A stretch of DNA of 32,480 nucleotides from Gemmatimonadaceae bacterium (GTDB lineage: Bacteria > Gemmatimonadota > Gemmatimonadetes > Gemmatimonadales > Gemmatimonadaceae), in contig JAICOJ010000030.1 in assembly GCA_025930755.1 (NCBI GenBank), forward strand, positions 1-32,480. Direction: 5' to 3'. The position numbers were made by a program, and so were the translations under genes. Positions 8,543 through 15,855 of this stretch are shown piece after piece. How positions within the stretch are numbered: position 1 is the first letter of the stretch; each line of letters begins with the position of its first letter. The notes beneath the pieces were generated by a model. The model saw nothing but the letters and a program-made list of their open reading frames with translations. It did no database searches and was not told the origin of the DNA.

Positions 8543-9151
8543 GTGTCTCTCGTCAACTACGCGTCCCGCGAGATCACGTGCAAGATCGTCTACTACGGCC
8601 CCGGGCGGTCGGGGAAGACGACGAACTTGCATTACGTGTACGGGCAGGTGCCTGACGAGCGGAAGGGGAAGATGGTGTCGCTCGCCACGCAAACCGATCG
8701 CACCCTGTTCTTCGACTTCCTTCCGCTCGATCTCGGCACGATTTCCGGATTCACGACCCGGTTGCAGCTCTACACGGTCCCCGGCCAGGTCTATTACCAG
8801 GCGACGCGAAAGCTCGTGTTACAGGGCGCCGATGGGGTGGTGTTCGTGGCCGACAGCCAGTCGCGTCAGCTCGAGGAAAACATCGAAAGCCTCCAGGACC
8901 TGCACGCGAACCTCGGCAATCAAGGCATGGACCCACGCACCGTCCCGCTCGTGCTGCAATACAACAAGCAGGACTTGCCGCGTGACATGATCATGTCCGT
9001 GGACGATCTCGATGAAGTGCTCAACTTTCGCGGCGTCCCGCGTTTTGCCGCCGACGCGCTGCACGGGATTGGAGTGTTCGAGACGCTGCGCGGCATCGCC
9101 GAGCTCGTGCTCAAGCGGCTGGCATCGCCGGCCGAGGCGGGGAGCAGGTAG
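8543..9151 (+). CDS. mglA: MglA-type Ras-like small GTPase
   Basis: A 202-residue bacterial small GTPase that closely follows Myxococcus MglA, the switch controlling front-rear polarity. The P-loop is GPGRSGKTT (19-27); TDRTLFFDFLP carries Arg53, the intrinsic arginine finger position known in MglA; the MglA-diagnostic TVPGQ (78-82) replaces the Ras DxxG; the base-recognition motif is NKQD (141-144). The start is GTG 8543, giving the family N-terminus SLVNYASREITCKIVYYGPG. Three Roadblock proteins immediately upstream supply possible regulators. In Myxococcus the GTP form binds effectors such as motility proteins and is coupled to the Frz chemosensory pathway; here chemosensory genes share its operon, so a similar link is likely. 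Confidence 0.94.
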   Translation: MSLVNYASREITCKIVYYGPGRSGKTTNLHYVYGQVPDERKGKMVSLATQTDRTLFFDFLPLDLGTISGFTTRLQLYTVPGQVYYQATRKLVLQGADGVVFVADSQSRQLEENIESLQDLHANLGNQGMDPRTVPLVLQYNKQDLPRDMIMSVDDLDEVLNFRGVPRFAADALHGIGVFETLRGIAELVLKRLASPAEAGSR

Positions 9152-9154
9152 CGC

Positions 9155-11068
9155 ATGGCGCTCGACGTCCGCTCTCGCTTCGACACCTTCGTCGTCGGCG
9201 CGGCCAATCGTCTGGCCGTGTCGGCGGCCCGTGCGGTGGCGCAGTCGCCAGGCGCGGCGTACAACCCGCTGTTCATCTACGCGGCGTCGGGCCTCGGCAA
9301 GACGCACTTGCTCTCCGCCATCGGGCAGCTCGCGAAGCAGCTCCAGCCCGATCTGCAGGTGGAGTACATCACCACCGACGAGCTCGTCGAGCATCTGCAC
9401 CAGGCGGTGACCCGCGGGGAAACGGAAGCGTTCCGTCAGCGGTTCGCCGAGCTCGACGTACTGCTGCTGGACGACGTGCAATTCCTCACCGGCCGGCAGG
9501 AGACGCAGAGCGAGCTCCTTCGCCTGTTCAACGTGCTCCAGCGCAGCGGGAAGCAGATCGTGCTCACGAGTGATCGGCCGCCGGCCGAGATCGCCGATCT
9601 CGACGACCGGTTGATGACGCGCTTCTCGGGAGGGCTGCTCGTCGACATGGGCGCTCCCGACTACGAGACGCGCGTCGCGATCCTCCGCCGCCGGTGCGAT
9701 GAGCGCGACGTGACCTTCCCGCCCGGGGTCGTCGAGGAGGTAGCGCGGGTCGTCTTCGCGAACGTGCGCGAGATGCACGGCGCGATCAATCGACTGATCG
9801 CGTTTCAGACGCTCGGGGAAGGCGACGTGACCGTCGAGAGCATCCAGGGGCTCCTCGGCGACCGTGGGAATGGCAGCGGGCCACAGCGTCTGGCGCCCAA
9901 GAGCGGTGAGTACGAGAGCTTCCTCTCCGGTCTCGCGGTCGCCGTCGCGCAGCACGTCGATGCGCGCCGCGTGAAGCTCGTCGAGTCGACCGCAGAGTGG
10001 CGAACGCAGGGCTACCGCACCGCCGCGCTCGAGCGCGCGCTGCAAAGCTCCGACACCGCCGATCCCGACGCGCTGCTCAAGGAGTTCGAGCAGAAGGTTG
10101 CGCGGCTCCGCGCCCTGGAGCAGGAGATCGTTGCGCTCGACCCGACTCAGCGCGGCTCCGTGCAATTCCTCGATCCGGAGGCCATCGACGAGCTCGAGCG
10201 GCTCGCGGACACGCTGCGCGCGGAGTCGGCGCCGCCACCGCCGCCGGACTCGTCGCTCGTACGCGCGGAGTTCGAAGTCGGTCCGTCGAACCAGCTCGCG
10301 GTGCACGCGGCCGACGCGATCGTCGAGGAGCCGGGCCGCCGCTACAACCCGCTGGTCGTCCACGGCGGGCCCGGCGTCGGCAAGACCCACCTGCTCCACG
10401 CGATCGGGAACGAGCTCGCTGCCGCCAGCGGCGGAGCCATGACCGTCGCGTGCGTGAGCGCCAGCGATTTCGTGAATGAGCTGATCGCGGCGCTGCAGGA
10501 CAGCGCGATCGAGACCTGGCGGGGGCGGTACCGCCGCGTCGACGCGCTCCTCATCGATCAAATCGAAATGTTTGCGGGCACCGAGCGCACACAGGACGAG
10601 TTCTTTCACCTCTTCAATGCCCTGATGGAAACGGGGAAGCAGGTGGTCCTCACATCCTCGCGCGCCCCCCGCACCCTCACCGAGATGGACGAGCGGCTGC
10701 GGTCGCGCTTCGAGGGCGGGCTCGTGGTGGAGATTCAGCCACCGGACCGGCTGCTTCGCGAGAAGCTCATCGCCCGCGCGCTCGCCGCCGCCGGGGTCGA
10801 GCCGTCCTCCGACGTGCTTCATGCCGCGGCCGGTCTCGAGATGCCGACCGCCCGCGACGTGCTCCGTGTCGGCGAGCGCCTCGCCGAGATCGCGACGAAG
10901 GCCAACGGACGCCTCACGAGCGCCGACGTCTCGCGCGTGACGTCGGTTCGTCGCTCGACGCCGGTGCATCGCGCCACGCCGTCGGGGGACACGCACTTCG
11001 GGGACCGCGAGAAGACGGTGTGGGACTGGCCCGACCTGTCCGGGCGCATCATTGAGGATCTCCGCTGA
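9155..11068 (+). CDS. Tandem DnaA/Hda-type AAA+ ATPase lacking a DNA-binding domain
   Basis: A 637-residue protein with two DnaA-family AAA+ modules. Module 1 (about 8-235) has Walker A ASGLGKTH (Lys49), Walker B VLLLDDVQFLTG (Asp106/Asp107), sensor-1 VLTSDRPP and arginine-finger helix LMTRF. A helical spacer, about 250-360, has a Pro run at its end. Module 2 (about 366-600) has Walker A GGPGVGKTH (Lys410), Walker B LLIDQIEMFAG with Gln469 in place of the second acid, VLTSSRAP in place of the usual SSDRPP, and LRSRFEGG. There is no DnaA domain IV helix-turn-helix, so it is not the replication initiator; Hda also lacks that domain. Module 2 may bind but not hydrolyse ATP. It starts 3 bases after mglA and shares one base with the next gene. 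Its job in signalling is unknown. Confidence 0.88.
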   Translation: MALDVRSRFDTFVVGAANRLAVSAARAVAQSPGAAYNPLFIYAASGLGKTHLLSAIGQLAKQLQPDLQVEYITTDELVEHLHQAVTRGETEAFRQRFAELDVLLLDDVQFLTGRQETQSELLRLFNVLQRSGKQIVLTSDRPPAEIADLDDRLMTRFSGGLLVDMGAPDYETRVAILRRRCDERDVTFPPGVVEEVARVVFANVREMHGAINRLIAFQTLGEGDVTVESIQGLLGDRGNGSGPQRLAPKSGEYESFLSGLAVAVAQHVDARRVKLVESTAEWRTQGYRTAALERALQSSDTADPDALLKEFEQKVARLRALEQEIVALDPTQRGSVQFLDPEAIDELERLADTLRAESAPPPPPDSSLVRAEFEVGPSNQLAVHAADAIVEEPGRRYNPLVVHGGPGVGKTHLLHAIGNELAAASGGAMTVACVSASDFVNELIAALQDSAIETWRGRYRRVDALLIDQIEMFAGTERTQDEFFHLFNALMETGKQVVLTSSRAPRTLTEMDERLRSRFEGGLVVEIQPPDRLLREKLIARALAAAGVEPSSDVLHAAAGLEMPTARDVLRVGERLAEIATKANGRLTSADVSRVTSVRRSTPVHRATPSGDTHFGDREKTVWDWPDLSGRIIEDLR

Positions 11069-12687
11069 TGGCGATCAAGGGGAGTCTCCGCGAAGCCAGC
11101 CTTCCGGACGTGCTTCAGCTGCTCGCGATGGGGCAGAAGACGGGATGCCTGAGCGTGGCCGATCGAAGCAGCTTCGGCACCGTGTACTTCTCGCGCGGAC
11201 GCATTTCGTACGCGTCGATCGTGAATCGTCGCGATCGCCTCGGTGACATCCTCGTCAAGAACGGGCTCATCACCCAGCAGGAGCTCGACTCGGCGATTCA
11301 GGCGCAGACGCGGCAGCGCGACAAGCGACTCGGGGAGATCCTCATCGAGCAGAAGATCCTCACGCGCGAGGAGCTGCACCGGTACATCCGGCTGCAGATC
11401 GAAGAGGCGGTGTATTTCCTCTTCACCTGGACGCAGGGCACGTTCAGCTTCGAGGCGGACGTGCTGCCTGACGAGCGTGACTTTCTGGTCTCGATCAACC
11501 CGGAGTCGCTGCTCCTCGAGGGCGCGCGGCGCGTCGACGAGTGGAGCCTCATCGAGAAGAAGATTCCGAGCTTCGACATCATCTTCGAGCTCGATCGCAC
11601 CAAGCTCGCCGGCAGCGATGCCGAGCTCACGATGGAGCAGGAGCAGCTCGTTCCGCTCGTCGATGGGCGGCGCGACGTCGCCGCCCTCGTCGATGAGTCG
11701 GGCCTCGGCGAGTTCGAGGTGGGCAAGGCCTTGTACGGCCTCGCGACCGCTGGCTTCCTGCATCGCATCGGGAAGTCGAAGGCTTCGGACGCCGTGGTGC
11801 GCGAGGCGCGGGTCGAGGAGCACCGCAACCTGGGCATCGCGTTCTACAAGACGGGCATGTACGAGGAAGCGACGCGGGAGTTCCGCCGCGTCGCCGAGCT
11901 CCGCCCGAACGACGGGCAGGCACTCTTCTTCATGGCGCTCGTCCACCTGCGTAACGAGCGGCTGCCGCAGGCCGAGGAGTCGTTGCGGGAGGCGGCGAGC
12001 CAGCCGAACGCCCCGGCGGCGGTCTTCCACAATCTCGCTTTCGTACTGGAGCGCACGGGTCGCCTCGACGACGCGCAGATCGCGCTCGAGGAAGCGGTCA
12101 CTCGGGGAGGCGGCTCGGACCCGCGGGTGCAGATTGCGCTCGGCATCGTGGCCCTGCGGCGCGGCCAGCTCGACGCCGGCGACGCCCTGCTCGCGGCGGC
12201 GCGCCCGTTGTTCGGCAAGCGCAAACCAACGGCGCCCTGGTTCCACTACGCCGCGTTGGCCGCGGCCCTCGGCGGCGACTTCGGTCGCGCGGCCGCGCTG
12301 GTCGACGAGGCGCTTACGGTGCACCCGCACGTCGCCGCGCTGCACAACCTCAAGGCGACGTTGCTGGAGCGTGCGGGCAAGTATCGTCAGGCGATCGAGG
12401 CGGCGGAAGCCGGGCTTGGCAATGACAGCTCGCTGCCCCACCTGCACAAGAACCTCGGTGACTGCCACTATCGCGCCGGGCAGTACGATCGCGCCCTTGA
12501 GGCATACGAGCGGGCCGCACGGCTCGCTCCGGGCCAGGGGCACGACGTGTGGTTCAAGATGGGCAACATTCGGTATCGCACGCACGAGCGGGAAGCGGCA
12601 CTCGAGTGCTGGGAGAAGGCGCTCGAGCTCGATCCCGAGAACGCGCTCATCCGCACGAATCTCGACCTCGTCCGGACGGTGATGTGA
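11068..12687 (+). CDS. PATAN (DUF4388)-TPR protein, copy 2
   Basis: A 539-residue paralogue of the protein at 5689-6834. It shares the opening (MAIKGSLREASLPDVLQLL), KTGCLSV, GTVYFSRGRISYASI, the RLGDILVKNGLITQQELD helical segment and the SLLLEGARRVDEWS stretch around residues 150-165. The C-terminal 285 residues are TPR units (for example HRNLGIAFYKTGMYEEATRE and LHKNLGDCHYRAGQYDRALE), more than in copy 1. It is cytoplasmic with no membrane segment. The ATG shares one base with the stop of the AAA+ gene. Copies 1 and 2 probably arose by duplication around the Roadblock-GTPase-AAA+ block, and could give two sets of protein contacts to one complex. Confidence 0.88.
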   Translation: MAIKGSLREASLPDVLQLLAMGQKTGCLSVADRSSFGTVYFSRGRISYASIVNRRDRLGDILVKNGLITQQELDSAIQAQTRQRDKRLGEILIEQKILTREELHRYIRLQIEEAVYFLFTWTQGTFSFEADVLPDERDFLVSINPESLLLEGARRVDEWSLIEKKIPSFDIIFELDRTKLAGSDAELTMEQEQLVPLVDGRRDVAALVDESGLGEFEVGKALYGLATAGFLHRIGKSKASDAVVREARVEEHRNLGIAFYKTGMYEEATREFRRVAELRPNDGQALFFMALVHLRNERLPQAEESLREAASQPNAPAAVFHNLAFVLERTGRLDDAQIALEEAVTRGGGSDPRVQIALGIVALRRGQLDAGDALLAAARPLFGKRKPTAPWFHYAALAAALGGDFGRAAALVDEALTVHPHVAALHNLKATLLERAGKYRQAIEAAEAGLGNDSSLPHLHKNLGDCHYRAGQYDRALEAYERAARLAPGQGHDVWFKMGNIRYRTHEREAALECWEKALELDPENALIRTNLDLVRTVM

Positions 12688-13508
12688 GCGTCCAGCAGCA
12701 GCCCGCCGACGCGGAGTTCGCCGCGCTCACCGAGAAGATCTCGCGGGAGCGCGGCTTCGGCTGCGCGAGCTACAAGGAAAAGTGTCTGCGGCGCCGCATC
12801 GCGGTGCGGATGCGCGCTCGCGGCGTGCACACGTATCGCGACTACGCGAAGATCCTCGATGGCGATGCGCGAGAGTACGAGCTGCTGCTCGACGCGCTGA
12901 CGATCAACGTCACCAAGCTCTTTCGAAACTGGGAGACGTTCGCCGCCATCGCCGACGACGTGATTCCCGCGCTCTGGCCGGCGCCCGATGAACACGTGCG
13001 GTGCTGGAGCGCCGGGTGCGCGTCGGGAGAGGAGCCGTACTCGATCGCGATCCTCATGCACCGCGAAGCGATGCAGCGCAAGGATGAGAAGGCGCTCTCT
13101 CGTATCACCATCCTCGGGACCGACATCGACCGGCTGAGTCTCAAGGCGGCGGAGCGAGGCGCCTTCGGCGAGGATGCGTTCGCCGACACCCCGCCGGCCA
13201 TTCGGCGTCGCTACTTCACGCCGAGGCCACCGCACTCGGTGGATCCCCGGGTGAAGGCGATGGTGCAATTCGAGCGACGTGATCTGCTGCACGAGCCGAC
13301 CCCGTCGGGCGGGCTCGATCTCATCACCTGTCGCAACGTCATCATTTACTTCGACCGCGTCTCGCAGGAGCTGCTCTTCCAGCGGTTCTTCGACGCGCTC
13401 GTTCCGGGCGGATTCCTCGTGCTCGGCAAGGTGGAGACGCTCCTCGGTCCCACCCGGAACCTGTTCGTGCCGGTCAATCCGCGCGAACGCGTCTTCCGCA
13501 AGCCATGA
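12684..13508 (+). CDS. cheR: Chemoreceptor glutamate methyltransferase CheR
   Basis: A 274-residue SAM-dependent O-methyltransferase that methylates receptor glutamates. The N-terminal helical domain contains YKEKCLRRRIAVRMRARG and LTINVTKLFRN, in place of the usual TxFFR. The SAM-binding motif is CWSAGCASGEEPYSIA (107-122); GTDIDRLSLKAAERGAF and DLITCRNVIIYFD complete the fold. I place the start at GTG 12684, which overlaps the preceding TGA (GTGA). The ATG at 12549 would add 45 residues that merely shadow the upstream TPR gene. There is no TPR tail, unlike some CheR. The next gene overlaps by ATGA. Presence of cheR and cheB implies an adapting receptor encoded elsewhere. Confidence 0.95.
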   Translation: MSVQQQPADAEFAALTEKISRERGFGCASYKEKCLRRRIAVRMRARGVHTYRDYAKILDGDAREYELLLDALTINVTKLFRNWETFAAIADDVIPALWPAPDEHVRCWSAGCASGEEPYSIAILMHREAMQRKDEKALSRITILGTDIDRLSLKAAERGAFGEDAFADTPPAIRRRYFTPRPPHSVDPRVKAMVQFERRDLLHEPTPSGGLDLITCRNVIIYFDRVSQELLFQRFFDALVPGGFLVLGKVETLLGPTRNLFVPVNPRERVFRKP

Positions 13509-13996
13509 GCGCGCCGACCGAGATTCGCGTGAAGGTCGCCGACTTCGCGGTGGCGAACGGGGGCACGCTCCTCGTCACGGTCGGCCTGGGGTCATGCGTG
13601 GCGATCGCCCTCCACGATCCGGACGCGCGCATCGGCGGGCTCGCGCACGTGCTGCTGCCGAGCACCGGCATGTCGCAGGACCGGTCCAATCGCGCCAAGT
13701 TTCCGTCGACGGCGGTACCGCTTCTCTGCGAGCGCATGCAGGCGTTAGGTGCGCGTCCGGGCCGACTGCGCGCGAAGATCGTCGGTGGCGCAAGCATGTT
13801 TACCTCGCTTCTTTCGGCGACTGGTCTCCAGATCGGGGAGCGCAACGTCGTCGCGACGCGTGCCGCGCTCGAGCACGCGGGCATTCCGATCGTCGGGCAG
13901 GAAGTTGGCGGCGACTACGGCCGCAGCGTGTACTTCGACGTGCGGGATGGTCGTCTCACCGTGAAGTCGCTGAAGGCCGGGCATGTCATCCTCTAG
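13505..13996 (+). CDS. cheD: Chemoreceptor glutamine deamidase CheD
   Basis: A 163-residue CheD, which deamidates receptor glutamines and in Bacillus and Thermotoga binds and stimulates CheC. Catalytic residues are in the expected spacing: Thr25 and Cys31 in VTVGLGSCVAIAL and His48 in GGLAHVLLPS. The region FPSTAVPLL matches the conserved substrate-site stretch, and KIVGGASMF is typical of the family. It overlaps cheR by ATGA and cheB by 14 bases. Together with cheC in the same operon it supports the three-branch (methylation, deamidation, CheC/CheD) adaptation scheme. Identity is firm. Confidence 0.95.
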   Translation: MSAPTEIRVKVADFAVANGGTLLVTVGLGSCVAIALHDPDARIGGLAHVLLPSTGMSQDRSNRAKFPSTAVPLLCERMQALGARPGRLRAKIVGGASMFTSLLSATGLQIGERNVVATRAALEHAGIPIVGQEVGGDYGRSVYFDVRDGRLTVKSLKAGHVIL

Positions 13997-15065
13997 GCTG
14001 CCCACCGTCCTCGTCGTGGACGACAGCGCATTCATGCGCAAGCTCGTCTCGGAGATGATCGATGCCTCCGGGGAGTTCCGCGTGATTGGCACGGCGCGCA
14101 ACGGCCTCGAAGCGCTGAAGAAGATCCATGCCCTGGATCCCGATCTGGTGACGCTGGACATCGAGATGCCTGAGCTCGATGGCATCGGAGCGCTCGGATA
14201 CATCATGAGCGAGATGCCGCGGCCCGTCATCATGCTGAGCGGCGCGGCATCGGAGTCTGGGCGCGATCCGGCGATTCGCGCCCTCGAGCTCGGGGCGGTG
14301 GACTTCGTCAAGAAACCGGGCGGACCGATCTCACTGGATCTCGATCGTGTCCGCGACCGGTTGCTCGACGCGCTCCGCGCTTCCCGTGAAGTGAACCTGC
14401 GCGGGATGCCCATGCTGGCACGGCGGCCCGAGCCGGCGATGGCTGGACGCGCGATCGCCGGCGGCGGCTCGTGGGCGACGCGCGCCGTGGCGATCGCCGC
14501 GTCCACCGGGGGGCCGCGCGCACTGGCCGACCTCATTCCCGCGCTTCGCCCCGACCTCGATGCGGCCGTGCTCATCGTGCAGCACATGCCGGCGGGCTTT
14601 ACCAAGAGCCTGGCCGACCGGCTCGACCTTCACTCGCGCCTCAGCGTGGCCGAGGCATGCGATGGCGAGCGCGTCGTGCACAACCGGGTGTATCTCGCCC
14701 CGGGTGGACAGCACATGCGCGTGCGCGTGCAGGGCGGCATGCCGGTAATCTCGCTCGACAGCTCGCCCCCGGTCTGGGGAGTTCGCCCCTCGGCGGATCC
14801 ATTGTTCAAGTCCGTCGCCGACGTGTTCGGCGCGGCGGCGATTGGCGTCGTGCTCACGGGGATGGGCCGCGATGGCGCGGAAGGGATGCGCGCCATTCAC
14901 GAAGCGGGCGGCCTCGGGGTCGCTCAGGACAAGGCGACGTCGATCATCTATGGAATGCCGCACGCAGCGCTCCTGGCTGGAGGCATCGACCAGGTGCTAC
15001 CACTTCAGGCCATTGCCGGTGCGGTGAGCGATTTGTTGACCGTCCGGGGAAGCGGGGTAATGTGA
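13983..15065 (+). CDS. cheB: Chemotaxis protein-glutamate methylesterase CheB
   Basis: A 360-residue two-domain CheB. The receiver, about 5-125, has Asp59 as phospho-acceptor in LVTLDIEMPELDG. A linker precedes the methylesterase domain, about 165-350, with Ser174 in IAASTGG, His201 in VQHMPAGF and Asp297 in TGMGRDGAEGM as the catalytic triad. The length and layout are normal for the family. The ATG at 13983 lies inside the cheD 3' end. CheA~P would activate it to remove methyl groups (or deamidate) on receptors, opposing CheR. Confidence 0.96.
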   Translation: MSSSRLPTVLVVDDSAFMRKLVSEMIDASGEFRVIGTARNGLEALKKIHALDPDLVTLDIEMPELDGIGALGYIMSEMPRPVIMLSGAASESGRDPAIRALELGAVDFVKKPGGPISLDLDRVRDRLLDALRASREVNLRGMPMLARRPEPAMAGRAIAGGGSWATRAVAIAASTGGPRALADLIPALRPDLDAAVLIVQHMPAGFTKSLADRLDLHSRLSVAEACDGERVVHNRVYLAPGGQHMRVRVQGGMPVISLDSSPPVWGVRPSADPLFKSVADVFGAAAIGVVLTGMGRDGAEGMRAIHEAGGLGVAQDKATSIIYGMPHAALLAGGIDQVLPLQAIAGAVSDLLTVRGSGVM

Positions 15066-15166
15066 CGCGCGCTCTTCGTGAACTGTCCGTTCAGACAGAG
15101 GCGCTAGAGGCGCTGGACGTAACCTCTGTGGGGCTCGTCGAGCTCCAATTGAGTACCCAACGATGA
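15062..15166 (+). CDS. Possible 34-codon coupling ORF between cheB and cheW
   Basis: A GTG-initiated frame of 34 codons fills the cheB-cheW gap exactly. Its GTG overlaps the cheB stop as GTGA, and its TGA overlaps the cheW ATG as ATGA, the same junctions used between real genes of this operon. It would encode a short peptide starting VTRALRELSVQTEALEAL with no recognisable domain. Its EALEALD part is encoded by an inverted copy of the 9-base unit that also fills the cheW linker, so it may be a by-product of a repeat. It could serve mainly to carry ribosomes to cheW. Evidence is only the geometry of the overlaps. Confidence 0.4.
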   Translation: MTRALRELSVQTEALEALDVTSVGLVELQLSTQR

Positions 15167-15350
15167 CGAGGAAGAAGAAGCCGGCTCGATCGCAGGCCTC
15201 ACGCCGCGCGCCTCGCAAGCGGGGCGCGACGGCTGCGCGCACGAGTGAGGTCCCGGTGTCAGCGCCCACCGCGCCTTCAGCGCTTTCAGCGCCTCCAGCG
15301 CCTCCAGCGCCTCCAGCGCCTCCAGCGCCTCCAGCGCCTTCAGCAGCTCC
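15097..15350. repeat. 9-base unit array in cheW with an inverted partial copy upstream
   Basis: About five to six tandem units of GCGCCTCCA (with TTCA variants) occupy roughly 15280-15350 and encode Ala-Pro-Pro repeats. At 15097-15117 the reverse complement of about two units is present (GAGGCGCTAGAGGCGCTGGA). The facing copies bracket the cheW start region, the same arrangement seen at three other places in the window though with a longer loop. Confidence 0.6.
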
Positions 15351-15855
15351 TCTGCAACTCGAGGAGCCGGCCGGCCCTCCGCGACGTCCACTGCGCGAAG
15401 CGATCGCCGCGCGTGAGGGGCTGTCGGACACGCTGGTCTTCCGCATCGGCGAGGAGCGGTTCGCGATCGACCTCGCGGCCGTGGAGGAGGCCATCGAGCT
15501 CCCCTCGGTTCACCATCTCCCCGAAATGCCCGACCACCTGTTAGGCGTGTTCGAGCTGCGCCAGCGCCTCGTTCCGATCTACTCGCCCGAGCGCGTGCTC
15601 CGCGTCGCCCTCGGACGCGATGCCTCGGCGGTGCTCGTCCTGCGCGCCAGCGAGAAGCGCCTGGGCCTCGCCGTCGACGACGTCGAGGACGTCCTCACGA
15701 TCGATGGCGCCGCGGTTCGACGCGCACCCATTCCCGACAACGATGACAACGTGCTCCTCGGGGTCATTCGTCGCGGTGTCGATCTTCTCGCCCTCATCGA
15801 CGCCGAGTCGCTGGCGCTCGCGTGTCTGGCGGATCAGCTCACGGAGGCAGTATGA
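15163..15855 (+). CDS. cheW: CheW coupling protein with basic, Ala/Pro-rich N-terminal tail
   Basis: A 230-residue protein. The CheW fold occupies about residues 88-225 (TLVFRIGEERFAIDLAAVEEAIE; LGVFELRQRLVPIYSPERVL; LGLAVDDVEDVLTI), linking CheA to receptors. It is preceded by an unusual 85-residue tail. Residues 1-28 have 11 Lys/Arg and no acid (starting MTRKKKPARSQASRRAPRKR), followed by an Ala-Pro-Pro linker encoded by the 9-base array. Normal CheW has about 150 residues and no such tail. A histone-like basic tail could bind DNA, as reported for the N-terminal tail of the Frz receptor FrzCD in Myxococcus; this is analogy only. It overlaps the next cheW by ATGA. Confidence 0.9.
   Translation: MTRKKKPARSQASRRAPRKRGATAARTSEVPVSAPTAPSALSAPPAPPAPPAPPAPPAPSAAPLQLEEPAGPPRRPLREAIAAREGLSDTLVFRIGEERFAIDLAAVEEAIELPSVHHLPEMPDHLLGVFELRQRLVPIYSPERVLRVALGRDASAVLVLRASEKRLGLAVDDVEDVLTIDGAAVRRAPIPDNDDNVLLGVIRRGVDLLALIDAESLALACLADQLTEAV

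Noticed and set aside
9155-11068. Chromosomal replication initiator dnaA and a nearby origin
   Set aside because: No domain IV DNA-binding helix-turn-helix, two AAA+ modules instead of one, and no AT-rich stretch or DnaA-box cluster next to it.
12549-12683. 45-codon N-terminal extension of cheR
   Set aside because: It only shadows the end of the PATAN-TPR gene; GTG 12684 gives the overlap style used in this operon and the normal CheR length.
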